DNA of 14,822 nucleotides, taken from positions 1 through 14,822 of the forward strand of contig JAFVYT010000178.1 of NCBI GenBank assembly GCA_017508505.1, given 5' to 3'. The DNA is from Clostridia bacterium (GTDB lineage Bacteria; Bacillota_A; Clostridia; Oscillospirales; SIG627). Both the position numbers and the translations under genes were made by a program. Positions 7,954-13,801 of the stretch are shown here, one piece after another; position 1 is the first letter of the stretch, and every line of letters starts with the position of its first letter. A model generated the notes under the pieces. The model did no database searches. It saw only the letters and a list, made by a program, of their open reading frames with translations, and was not told where the DNA came from.

Positions 7954-8248
7954 GGTCGATGGCCATACGGCTCTCCCGCAAGGGACGCATAAAGACGCCG
8001 ACCGCCTTGTGATCCGGATGAACGATGTACGCGTTCAAGGCCTCGGGAGAGGCAAAACCGGAGAGGAGGACAAGGTCGGCGTTTTCTTCGTTGATTCCAT
8101 CCGTCCCCACAAGAACGCGGCTCTCCGGGATCAGATCGATTTTTTTCGGAAGAGCAAGAAGCATCTGACGGGTGGCCTCTACGTTTTCAGCCTTCGTTTT
8201 TCCCTCGGCCTCTTCTTTGAATTTGCATCATACGATATGACGGATCCT
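7943..8248 (-). pseudogene. Decayed Dabb-family (stress-responsive alpha/beta barrel) gene
   Basis: The minus frame encodes a recognisable Dabb domain from RHIV to the C-terminus: KFKEEAEGKTKAEN, then ADLVLLSGF, ALNAYIVHPDHKAV and a final MAIDLSV before the TGA at 7945-7943. Dabb proteins are small dimeric ferredoxin-like barrels, mostly of unknown function, usually about 95-100 residues. Two lesions are visible. The codon in the expected start position (before ATC-CGT-CAT-ATC-GTA) is AGG at 8248-8246, with an AAGGAG ribosome binding site still eight bases upstream (8262-8257). A TGA stop at 8230-8228 also follows GTA, where homologues usually have Met-Phe. Only a 73-codon ORF from 8164, with no ribosome binding site, remains open. 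It converges with and overlaps the sortase by 11 bp. Confidence 0.72.
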
Positions 8249-8409
8249 ATTTTCGTCTCCTTTTCGGGTAAATTTTCTTCATCCTGCCGCAAAAAGGACA
8301 CGGGAGGCAAGCACCCCCCTCCGAAAGGCTGCCATTTTGGAAAAAACTTCTCGAAATAAGAAAAAACATCACAAAAAAGTTGCAAATATTTTTATTTTTA
8401 TTAAAACAC

Positions 8410-8438
8410 TTGACATATTTAAATAGGGGTGCTATAAT
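8410..8438 (+). promoter_or_regulatory. Perfect consensus sigma-A promoter for the sigma-factor operon
   Basis: TTGACA (8410-8415), a 17-bp spacer and TATAAT (8433-8438) match the consensus exactly. AT-rich DNA with A-tracts at 8361-8366 and 8373-8378 lies upstream and could be an UP element. The start is expected near 8445, giving a leader of about 26 bases before the ATG at 8471. The region 8250-8409 upstream holds no gene that I can support. Confidence 0.88.
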
Positions 8439-8470
8439 TCACTCTAGGTAGTAATCCAAACGAGGTATCC

Positions 8471-9046
8471 ATGTCAAACAGCAAGGAAACAAGCCCCCGT
8501 TCGGTCGAGGCAGAGTCTCTCGACGCGTTGGCACAGGATGCCGCTTTGGGGAATGAAGAGAGCTTTTCCCGACTGGTGCGGCATTTTACTCCCGCGCTGA
8601 TGGGGATGATCGCCCCCTTGTCCGTTCCTCCCGCCGAAAAGGAGGATCTGATGCAGGAGGGGCTGATCGGCCTTTATAAGGCAGTGCGCCTCTTCGACCC
8701 CGCCCTTTCCTCCTTTGCTACCTTTGCGCGTCTCTGTATGCGCTCCTCCGTGATCGACGGCGCTCGGAAATACCGCAGCACGGCCGAGGAGGATGTGTCT
8801 GAGGATGCGGCGGACGCTTGCGCCGACCCTGCGCTCTCTCCCGAGGGAGTCCTGATGCAGAAGCTTCGGTGGCAAGAATGGAAGCAAAGGGTGGACCGTG
8901 CCCTTTCCCCCATGGAGCGGCGCGTATTCGGTCTGAGCCTGCAGGGCAGGACCGCCGCGGAGATCGCTTCCCTATTGGGAAAGGATAAAAAAAGCGTGGA
9001 GAACACGCTTTACCGAGCGCGCAGGAAGCTTTCCTCGCCGAGTTAA
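8471..9046 (+). CDS. Sigma-70 family RNA polymerase sigma factor, SigH-like
   Basis: The 191-residue product has sigma region 2 at about 26-100, including the core-binding and -10-reading stretch DLMQEGLIGLYKAVRLFD and SFATFARLCMRSSVIDGARK. A short acidic linker follows (104-120), then region 4 at about 145-187 (LSPMERRVFGLSLQGRTAAEIASLLG) with the recognition helix KKSVENTLYRARRKL. No region 1.1 or region 3 is visible. The organisation and the VENTLYRARRKL ending fit the SigH group (stationary phase or competence/sporulation) better than ECF factors, but the target regulon cannot be told. GAGG five bases upstream of the ATG is the ribosome binding site. No anti-sigma gene is adjacent. The downstream RNA and zinc-ribbon gene share its transcript, as no terminator intervenes. 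Confidence 0.92.
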   Translation: MSNSKETSPRSVEAESLDALAQDAALGNEESFSRLVRHFTPALMGMIAPLSVPPAEKEDLMQEGLIGLYKAVRLFDPALSSFATFARLCMRSSVIDGARKYRSTAEEDVSEDAADACADPALSPEGVLMQKLRWQEWKQRVDRALSPMERRVFGLSLQGRTAAEIASLLGKDKKSVENTLYRARRKLSSPS

Positions 9047-9058
9047 CATTCGTTGATA

Positions 9059-9133
9059 TGCCCGTGTAGCTTAAAGAGAGCGTTTTGATCGGCAACGATC
9101 TAAAAGGGTAGCGGTGCAAGTCCGTTCTGGGCA
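9059..9133 (+). ncRNA. Candidate structured RNA with a tRNA-like four-arm fold, upstream of the zinc-ribbon gene
   Basis: Four helices can be drawn by eye. P1 is TGCCC (9059-9063) with GGGCA (9129-9133). P2 is GCTT (9069-9072) with GAGC (9078-9081), loop AAAGA. P3 is 9083-9091 with 9096-9105, nine pairs with one bulged T, closed by a GCAA GNRA tetraloop. P4 is AGCGG (9110-9114) with CCGTT (9122-9126), loop TGCAAGT, a T-loop-type sequence. Junctions resemble tRNA: TA before the D-like arm and a short variable segment GGGT. P3 has no anticodon loop, the D-like loop lacks GG, P1 is short and no CCA follows, so this is not a working tRNA. It lies 12 bases after the sigma-factor stop and 28 before the zinc-ribbon ATG. 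Regulatory leader or tRNA relic are both possible; I did not recognise a known riboswitch class. Confidence 0.6.
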
Positions 9134-9161
9134 ATTTTAGAAAAATTAAGAGGTATGGCAA

Positions 9162-9440
9162 ATGTACGAAGACAAGACACTGGTATGCAAGGATTGTGGC
9201 AACGAATTCGTTTTCACCGCAGGTGAGCAGGAATTCTACGCAGAGAAAGGTTTCCAGAACGAACCCCAGAGATGCAAGCCCTGCAGAGACGCAAAGAAGA
9301 ACGCTTCCAGACAGGCAAGAGAGTATTTCACCACCACTTGCGCAAACTGCGGTAAGGAAGCAAGAGTTCCCTTCCAGCCCACCAGCGATCGCCCCGTTTA
9401 TTGCAGCGATTGCTTCGCAGCAATGAAGGAAAACGCATAA
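9162..9440 (+). CDS. Small zinc-ribbon protein with two four-cysteine sites
   Basis: The 92-residue product has four CxxC knuckles forming two probable zinc sites: C9/C12 with C38/C41, and C60/C63 with C81/C84. The first half (TLVCKDCGNEFVFTAGEQEF) matches the 'probable zinc-ribbon' family common in Clostridia. The second half has the CxxC-x17-CxxC spacing of a separate small-domain family. Function is unknown; nucleic-acid binding is a reasonable guess for zinc ribbons but is not shown. AAGAGG eight bases upstream supports the ATG at 9162. Another ATG at 9155 is out of frame. The gene is followed by a strong terminator and preceded by the tRNA-like RNA, and its codon use (AGA for Arg, even C/T endings) looks like that of a well-expressed gene. 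Confidence 0.9.
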   Translation: MYEDKTLVCKDCGNEFVFTAGEQEFYAEKGFQNEPQRCKPCRDAKKNASRQAREYFTTTCANCGKEARVPFQPTSDRPVYCSDCFAAMKENA

Positions 9441-9456
9441 CCTTGTGCAAAAAAAA

Positions 9457-9485
9457 CGGCCACCCGAAAAGGGTGGCCGTTTTTT
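9457..9485. terminator. Strong bidirectional intrinsic terminator
   Basis: CGGCCACCC (9457-9465) and GGGTGGCCG (9471-9479) form a perfect 9-bp GC-rich stem with a GAAAA loop, followed by six T (9480-9485). The A-run just before it (9449-9456) gives a matching T-run on the other strand, so it can end both the zinc-ribbon transcript and the convergent minus-strand cassette, whose last stop is at 9490. Confidence 0.95.
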
Positions 9486-9489
9486 GCTT

Positions 9490-10044
9490 TCACCGAAGGC
9501 CGAGGGTAGGACGGTACCTCTCACTCTTGCGGCGGGCGGTCAGCCGCGCGATGCTCCTTCGACTGCGGTCCGCCTCATAGCTCTTCTTCCGCAATTTCCC
9601 CTTCACCCGAAAGCGTGCCGAGGGAATGCGACGGAGCTTGGGAGAGACCTCCAGAAGGCAACGGGCAAATTCCTTTTTGGCCATATTGCCGTGGCGGTAT
9701 ACGGTGCGAAGGCTGAAAAAGCTCGCATCCGCGATCTCCTCGTGGGTCAGCCCGTAGAGAAAATGAAAGCGGGCGTATTCCCGCAGCTCGTACTTTCGAA
9801 TCCGCTCGATGGCACGGGAGATTCGCAGAGCATAGCGCTCGCACAGCCGCCTTCTGCGCTCTGTTTTCTTCTGCCGCTCCTCCTCTTTTTGTCTGTGGTG
9901 TCGAAGCTCCGGATGGTCGGAATTCGCAAAGCGGGCGATCCAGCTTTGGTATTCCGCCGTTTCCAAAAGCTTTTTTTGCCGCAGATCCAAATCCAGCGCG
10001 TGCTGCAGGAGGCGATAGCGGATCAGATACTCCTCCACCGTCAA
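9490..10044 (-). CDS. Sigma-region-4-like helix-turn-helix protein, possible phage/element regulator
   Basis: The 184-residue product has an acidic/helical N-terminus (1-40), a highly basic coiled-coil-like stretch (47-70: many K, R, E and Q), and a helical segment ending in a helix-turn-helix at about 99-126 (LTHEEIADASFFSLRTVYRH) like sigma region 4. A very basic tail follows (130-184). Proteins of this shape occur among phage and integrative-element regulators such as ArpU- or DUF1492-like families, but I cannot assign it to one. The first codon is TTG (10044-10042), overlapping the TGA of the upstream gene as TTGA, with GAGGG as a likely ribosome binding site, so translation is probably coupled. 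An in-frame GTG two codons later is an alternative start. DNA binding is inferred. Confidence 0.75.
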   Translation of the reverse strand: MTVEEYLIRYRLLQHALDLDLRQKKLLETAEYQSWIARFANSDHPELRHHRQKEEERQKKTERRRRLCERYALRISRAIERIRKYELREYARFHFLYGLTHEEIADASFFSLRTVYRHGNMAKKEFARCLLEVSPKLRRIPSARFRVKGKLRKKSYEADRSRRSIARLTARRKSERYRPTLGLR

Positions 10045-10238
10045 GAGATCATCCCTCGGTCCGCAAAGGAGGCGGCGGCGCTCCGCACCGAAAGAAGCTC
10101 CGCACGCATTCCCGAAAGGATCCAGCTCAGTTCCTCCGCCGTATCGGGAAGCAGCTCCTCCAGACTCCCCACGGCCTCCTCGACCCGCTCCACCGCATAG
10201 GCAAGATTTTCCTCTTTTTCCTGTATGTATTGCACCAT
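10041..10238 (-). CDS. Small 65-aa acidic coiled-coil protein, first gene of the minus cassette
   Basis: I do not recognise the family. From the ATG at 10238 the product begins MVQYIQEKEENLAYAVERVE and is rich in E, A and L with heptad-like hydrophobic spacing, so it is probably an all-helical dimerising protein. It has no membrane segment and no cysteine. This start is preferred over an in-frame ATG at 10304 because AAGGA lies six bases upstream, and because 10304 coincides with the -35 box and would precede the transcription start. The stop overlaps the TTG start of the HTH gene downstream. The acidic small protein and basic HTH protein could interact, but this is only inference. Confidence 0.7.
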   Translation of the reverse strand: MVQYIQEKEENLAYAVERVEEAVGSLEELLPDTAEELSWILSGMRAELLSVRSAAASFADRGMIS

Positions 10239-10275
10239 ATCACTTCCTTTCGTTGTTTTCTCATTGCTCGATGGG

Positions 10276-10304
10276 ATTATATCACGAAATTTCGTAATTG
10301 TCAA
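10276..10304 (-). promoter_or_regulatory. Perfect consensus promoter of the minus cassette, with operator in the spacer
   Basis: On the minus strand TTGACA (10304-10299), a 17-bp spacer and TATAAT (10281-10276) match consensus exactly. The spacer contains the perfect 12-bp palindrome ACGAAATTTCGT (10284-10295), placed where a bound repressor would block RNA polymerase. The start is expected near 10269, about 31 bases before the ATG at 10238. Confidence 0.88.
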
Positions 10305-10345
10305 TATATTTTACGCACTTTCGTGCGCTTTTTACGAATTTTCGT
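10284..10345. repeat. Cluster of related palindromic operator-like sites
   Basis: Three dyads share the half-site ACGAA(A): ACGAAATTTCGT (10284-10295, perfect), CGCACTTTCGTGCG (10314-10327, five-base arms with a GAAA core on the minus strand) and ACGAATTTTCGT (10334-10345, five-base arms). A single half-site, ACGAAA on minus, also lies at the ribosome binding site near 10247-10252. The cluster lies between the minus cassette and the divergent glycosyltransferase promoter and may affect the former. The binding protein is unknown. Confidence 0.6.
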
Positions 10346-10409
10346 TCTTTTCTTTCTTCAAAAGAGGCCACCCCCTCGGAAAAGCTATGGCAAAGTATTC
10401 GAAACCTCT

Positions 10410-10438
10410 TGCAATCAAAGGGCTTTTTTGATACAATA
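10410..10438 (+). promoter_or_regulatory. Probable promoter of the glycosyltransferase operon
   Basis: TTGCAA (10410-10415), a 17-bp spacer and TACAAT (10433-10438) give a good sigma-A promoter with two mismatches in total. The expected start near 10445 leaves a leader of about 49 bases before the ATG at 10494. Confidence 0.65.
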
Positions 10439-10493
10439 AATTGATTATACCAATACGCTTTACGACTCGGGAATAAGAAAGAAGGAACGCCCT

Positions 10494-11576
10494 ATGACCA
10501 TCGTGATCCCCGCCTATAAGCCAGACGAAAAACTGATCGGTCTGATTCATTCCCTCAAGGCCGCCACCGACGCACGTCTTCTCGTGGTCAATGACGGCTC
10601 CGGGGAGGAATTCGAGCCCATTTTCCGCAAGGTCGAGGAATTGGAGTGTACCCTTTTGCGCCACCCCGAGAATCGGGGAAAGGGCGCGGCGCTCAAGACC
10701 GCCTACCGCTTCCTTCTGGAGGAGGGAGGGGACGAGATCGTCTGCACCGCCGATGCGGACGGTCAGCACCTGCCCAAGGACATCCTCCACTGTCTGGAGG
10801 AGGCCAAGGCACACCCCGAGGCACTGGTGCTGGGCTCCCGCTCCTTTTCCGGAGACGTCCCCGCCAGAAGCCGCTTCGGCAACGCCGTTTCCCGTCACAC
10901 CTTTCATCTTCTGATGGGCACGAGGGTCTACGATACCCAGACGGGGCTGCGTGCCTTTTCCGCCACGCTCCTGCCCGAGATGCTCGCGGTGGAGGGTAAC
11001 CGCTACGAATACGAGATGCAGGTGCTCTGCAACGCCGCCAAGAAAAAGACCCCCATCCGCGAGGTGGAGATCGAGACGGTCTATCTGGAGGAGAACCGTT
11101 CCAGCCACTTCAACCCCCTCAAGGACGCCCTGCGGGTCTACGGAATCCTCTTCCGTGCTGCCTTCGGCCGCGCCTTTCAGGTGCTCAGCTTTCTCTTCTC
11201 CTCTGTGGCGGCCTTCGTCGTTGACGTATCCCTGTACTGGCTCCTGTTGACCTTTGTTTTTGATGGTGCTCTGGCCTCGGCGCTGCCCGATCCCTCTCAC
11301 CGTCTGTTCTTCTCGCTGTTTCTCGCCCGCTGTGCCTCCTCGGTGTGCAATTATCTGATCAACCGCAGGGTGGTCTTTCATCAGCTCAAAAAGAGCGGTG
11401 TGACCTTCGGGCTGTATCTTATGCTGGTGGTGGCCATCTTCTTCGGCAATCACTTCTTAAACGATTATCTGCACCTGACCCTCGGCCTGCACGAGGTACT
11501 CAGTCTCATTCTGGCTCAGTGCGTTTGCTTCCCCGTGAGCTTTTTGGTGCAAAAATACTTGATTTTCAAGAAATAA
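10494..11576 (+). CDS. GT2 glycosyltransferase fused to a GtrA-like membrane domain
   Basis: The N-terminal half (1-220) is a family 2 glycosyltransferase of the dolichyl-phosphate/polyprenyl-phosphate sugar type. It opens TIVIPAYKPDE, has NDGS at 33-36, HPENRGKGAALKTAY, the metal- and nucleotide-binding ADADGQH (D87, D89) and TQTGLRAF. From about 228 the C-terminal part has four transmembrane helices and the GtrA signature region (SVAAFVVDVSLYWLL, NYLINRRVVF, FLVQKYLIFKK). Such enzymes move a sugar from a nucleotide onto a lipid carrier at the inner face, and the GtrA part is thought to help flip or anchor it. The length is normal for fused forms. AAGGA seven bases upstream supports the ATG. 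It is the first gene of a four-gene operon and likely acts in envelope glycan synthesis. Confidence 0.92.
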   Translation: MTIVIPAYKPDEKLIGLIHSLKAATDARLLVVNDGSGEEFEPIFRKVEELECTLLRHPENRGKGAALKTAYRFLLEEGGDEIVCTADADGQHLPKDILHCLEEAKAHPEALVLGSRSFSGDVPARSRFGNAVSRHTFHLLMGTRVYDTQTGLRAFSATLLPEMLAVEGNRYEYEMQVLCNAAKKKTPIREVEIETVYLEENRSSHFNPLKDALRVYGILFRAAFGRAFQVLSFLFSSVAAFVVDVSLYWLLLTFVFDGALASALPDPSHRLFFSLFLARCASSVCNYLINRRVVFHQLKKSGVTFGLYLMLVVAIFFGNHFLNDYLHLTLGLHEVLSLILAQCVCFPVSFLVQKYLIFKK

Positions 11577-11586
11577 AGGAGTCCCG

Positions 11587-12510
11587 ATGAATCCTAAGAA
11601 GCGACTTTGCCTTCTGTTTTCCCTGGACTTCCTGCTCCTCGGCATCGGCCTTTTGGTGTTTGCCCTGTTTCATCACGTGCTTCCCCGCAGCATCGGCAAT
11701 CTCTACGGCGTAACGGAGGAGACGAAGGTAGAGGACTACGGGGATCGGTTTTCCGACAAATTCACCACCGACGGCTCCGTTGTCACCGGTGACGGCTTTT
11801 ATATGGACTCCGAGGTCAACCTGACCGTCACGACCCATTCCGAGGACGGGGTCACCTATTACGTGGCGGACGTTTACGTGCGCTACGTTACCGCCATCCG
11901 CACGGCTCTGGCGGGGGATACCTTTTCCACCGTAGTGGCGGACTCCACCCTGAACCTTGCAAGGAAAAACGACGCGATTCTCGCGGTGTCCGGGGACTAT
12001 TTCGGCATCCGTCAGCGAGGCATCGTCATCCGAAACGGCGAGGTCTTCCGCAAGTCCAAGGCCCATCAGGTCTGCGTGCTTTACTACAACGGAACCATGG
12101 AGACCTACTCCTTTGCGGACTTTGACGTGGAAAAGGCCATTGCGGGGGGTGCTTGGCAGGCTTGGGACTTCGGGCCGCAGCTTTTGGACCAAAACGGCAA
12201 GGCCATCACCGAGTACGATCCCGGCATCGCAGGGCCGAACCCGCGGGTCGCCATCGGCTATTACGAGCCCGGTCACTACTGCTTTGTGGCGGTGGACGGG
12301 CGGCAGGCTCACTCCAAGGGAATGACCCTTGTGGAATTGGCACGGCTCTTCGAGGAGATGGGATGCCAAAGAGCCTATAACCTGGACGGCGGAGAAAGCG
12401 CCGTGATGACCTGGGAGGATGAGGTTTACTCCTCCCCCGTCAAGGGCGGCAGAGACATCAGTGATATCATCTTCATCGCTCCTGCCAAACCGAAAGGAGA
12501 AGACGAATGA
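11587..12510 (+). CDS. Phosphodiester glycosidase family (NAGPA-like) membrane-anchored exported protein
   Basis: The 307-residue product has an N-terminal basic segment and one hydrophobic helix (about 6-30), likely an uncleaved signal anchor, followed by an extracellular domain. The family core is clear: AVSGDYFGIRQRGIVIRNGE, NPRVAIGYYEPGHYCFVAVD, then GMTLVELARLFEEMGCQRAYNLDGGESAVM with the conserved LDGG at 266-269, and a closing SDIIFIA. The family is named for the human uncovering enzyme and includes many bacterial exported proteins whose substrates (exopolysaccharide, teichoic-acid or phosphoglycan decorations) are mostly unknown. AAGGAG overlapping the previous stop precedes the ATG by five bases, ten bases after the glycosyltransferase. 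The stop overlaps the next start as ATGA. Confidence 0.9.
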   Translation: MNPKKRLCLLFSLDFLLLGIGLLVFALFHHVLPRSIGNLYGVTEETKVEDYGDRFSDKFTTDGSVVTGDGFYMDSEVNLTVTTHSEDGVTYYVADVYVRYVTAIRTALAGDTFSTVVADSTLNLARKNDAILAVSGDYFGIRQRGIVIRNGEVFRKSKAHQVCVLYYNGTMETYSFADFDVEKAIAGGAWQAWDFGPQLLDQNGKAITEYDPGIAGPNPRVAIGYYEPGHYCFVAVDGRQAHSKGMTLVELARLFEEMGCQRAYNLDGGESAVMTWEDEVYSSPVKGGRDISDIIFIAPAKPKGEDE

Positions 12511-12782
12511 AAAAGCAGCACCCGTTTGCATCCCGATCAAGCCCGATCCTCGACGGCATTCTCGCCGTCCTGCCCCATATGACCCTGATTCTGGGTGTGA
12601 TGCTCCTTGTCTTTTTCATTTTGGACGGAGTCAACCCCTCTATGGCCTTTTTGGACAATGCCATCACAAAGGCCTTGGTCTGTATCGATGCGATCCTCAC
12701 CGTGATTTTGTCCGTGATCCTCGTGGTGAGAAGAGAGCTGAATCCAAAGAAAAGTAAAAAGGAGGAGCCCCGTGAATTTTGA
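12507..12782 (+). CDS. Small two-helix membrane protein of unknown function
   Basis: The 91-residue product has two hydrophobic helices (about 22-40 and 53-74), a basic N-terminus (MKKQHPFASR) and a charged tail RRELNPKKSKKEEPREF. Basic residues at both ends suggest that both termini are cytoplasmic. I do not recognise a family. The ATG overlaps the upstream stop (ATGA, 12507-12510) and its own stop lies 8 codon-equivalents inside the next gene (11-bp overlap), so it is translationally embedded in the glycan operon and probably helps its neighbours. Confidence 0.82.
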   Translation: MKKQHPFASRSSPILDGILAVLPHMTLILGVMLLVFFILDGVNPSMAFLDNAITKALVCIDAILTVILSVILVVRRELNPKKSKKEEPREF

Positions 12783-13707
12783 CCGTAAGCTTTTTCAAAG
12801 GATGCTGATCCTTTTGTCCGTGGTCGCCGTTTTTGCGGTGGTCCTTCGTCTGTTCACCTATTGGCAGGAATTGGATCCCGCCACGAGCTTTTTCCGTGCC
12901 TCGGCCCCCGCCTGCCTCATCTATAACGGCATCGGCTTTGTCGTCTTTTTCCTGTGCCTTGCCCTTTCCATGAAAAAGGGAGGCGATGCAAGCGACGTCC
13001 CTGATGCCTCCGAGGCTCCCACCCCCTACTACGAGGAGGACGACCGAGACGAGAAGGGCTTTTTCGAGGAGCAAGAGAACGAAGAGCTGCAAGGGGATTC
13101 CCTGCCCGATTTTTCCCGTCGCGTGGCCACCTGGGAGGGAACCCTGACCGCTTTTCTCTCCTTCCTGCCGGGCTTCGGCTTTATCGCCTATTCCCTCTCC
13201 TCCTTCACCAAAACTGCCGTGGTCTCCGACCCGTACCGTATGATCTTTGCGGTTCTGTCGGCGCTGTCCGGCCTCAGCTTTCTCTATCTGACCCTGAAGA
13301 ATTCCGGCAAGGCCGATCGGGTGCGTCCCTTCCTCGCCCTGATCCCCTGCTTCTGGTGCACCGCACGGCTCGTGGTGGAGTATCGGGATCTGGCCCGCTT
13401 CGTAAACAAGACCCTGTACATCGGTCAGTTCCTTTTCATCATCTCCGCCCTCGTTTTCTTTTTATATCACGCCCAGCTCCTCTTCGGAGAAAAGGCGCTG
13501 ACCCGTCCCAACGCCTACGCCTTTTCCGCCCTTGCGGTGGTGTTTTTCGGGGTAAGCTGCCGCATTCCGCAGTTGATCGCCGTATTCGGAGACCGTGCCA
13601 TCGTGGATCTGGTGGACGCGTCGTCTCTGTTCATCGACCTTGCCCTGACCCTTTTTGCCGCTATGAAGATCGCCGTGGGCATGCGGGACAAAAATCGCAT
13701 TTTTTAA
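12772..13707 (+). CDS. Polytopic membrane protein of unknown function (about eight helices)
   Basis: The 311-residue product has hydrophobic helices at roughly 11-30, 46-66, 132-153, 157-175, 186-203, 216-238, 252-272 and 283-301. A strongly acidic loop (about 71-117, rich in D and E) separates the first two from the rest. By the positive-inside rule and helix count, both ends are probably on the same side. No transporter or enzyme motif is recognised. The start is GTG at 12772, chosen because AGGAGG sits six bases upstream and homology-like membrane sequence begins at once. The last gene of the four-gene unit; no clear terminator follows, and a new promoter starts 22 bases downstream. Confidence 0.85.
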   Translation: MNFDRKLFQRMLILLSVVAVFAVVLRLFTYWQELDPATSFFRASAPACLIYNGIGFVVFFLCLALSMKKGGDASDVPDASEAPTPYYEEDDRDEKGFFEEQENEELQGDSLPDFSRRVATWEGTLTAFLSFLPGFGFIAYSLSSFTKTAVVSDPYRMIFAVLSALSGLSFLYLTLKNSGKADRVRPFLALIPCFWCTARLVVEYRDLARFVNKTLYIGQFLFIISALVFFLYHAQLLFGEKALTRPNAYAFSALAVVFFGVSCRIPQLIAVFGDRAIVDLVDASSLFIDLALTLFAAMKIAVGMRDKNRIF

Positions 13708-13728
13708 AGTTTTTTAACCGCTCCCCTC

Positions 13729-13758
13729 TTTACAAGAACCAAGGATTCGTTGTATAAT
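13729..13758 (+). promoter_or_regulatory. Promoter of pduL
   Basis: TTTACA (13729-13734), an 18-bp spacer and TATAAT (13753-13758) form a good sigma-A promoter. The start is expected near 13765, giving a 37-base leader before the ATG at 13802. Confidence 0.8.
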
Positions 13759-13801
13759 GGGACGGTTCAGCAAATATTCTAAAAAGATAGGAGATAAAAC
13801 A

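Noticed and set aside
8228..8230. In-frame TGA in the Dabb gene as a selenocysteine codon
   Set aside because: The start position is also lost (AGG), homologues have ordinary residues here, and I saw no SECIS-like hairpin just downstream. Decay explains both changes.
8009..8359. 116-codon plus-strand frame between the sortase and sigma-factor genes
   Set aside because: It is antisense to the Dabb pseudogene, whose frame encodes a recognisable domain, and has no recognisable protein features.
9059..9133. Functional tRNA gene
   Set aside because: There is no seven-base anticodon loop, no GG in the D-like loop, only five clean acceptor pairs and no CCA, so it cannot work as a standard tRNA.
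9445..10200. 251-codon plus-strand frame opposite the HTH protein
   Set aside because: It begins inside the terminator, has no ribosome binding site, and the minus frame has a promoter, ribosome binding sites and a plausible HTH.
10239..10304. Upstream ATG start (10304) for the 65-aa minus-strand protein
   Set aside because: The codon falls in the -35 box of a perfect promoter and precedes the expected transcript start.
13690..13720. AT-only hairpin (AAAAAT/ATTTTT) as terminator of the glycan operon
   Set aside because: The stem is six A-T pairs, too weak for a convincing intrinsic terminator, and overlaps the stop codon.
13757..13801. Upstream ATG start (13757) for pduL
   Set aside because: It overlaps the -10 hexamer and lacks a ribosome binding site; the ATG at 13802 has AGGAG at good spacing.
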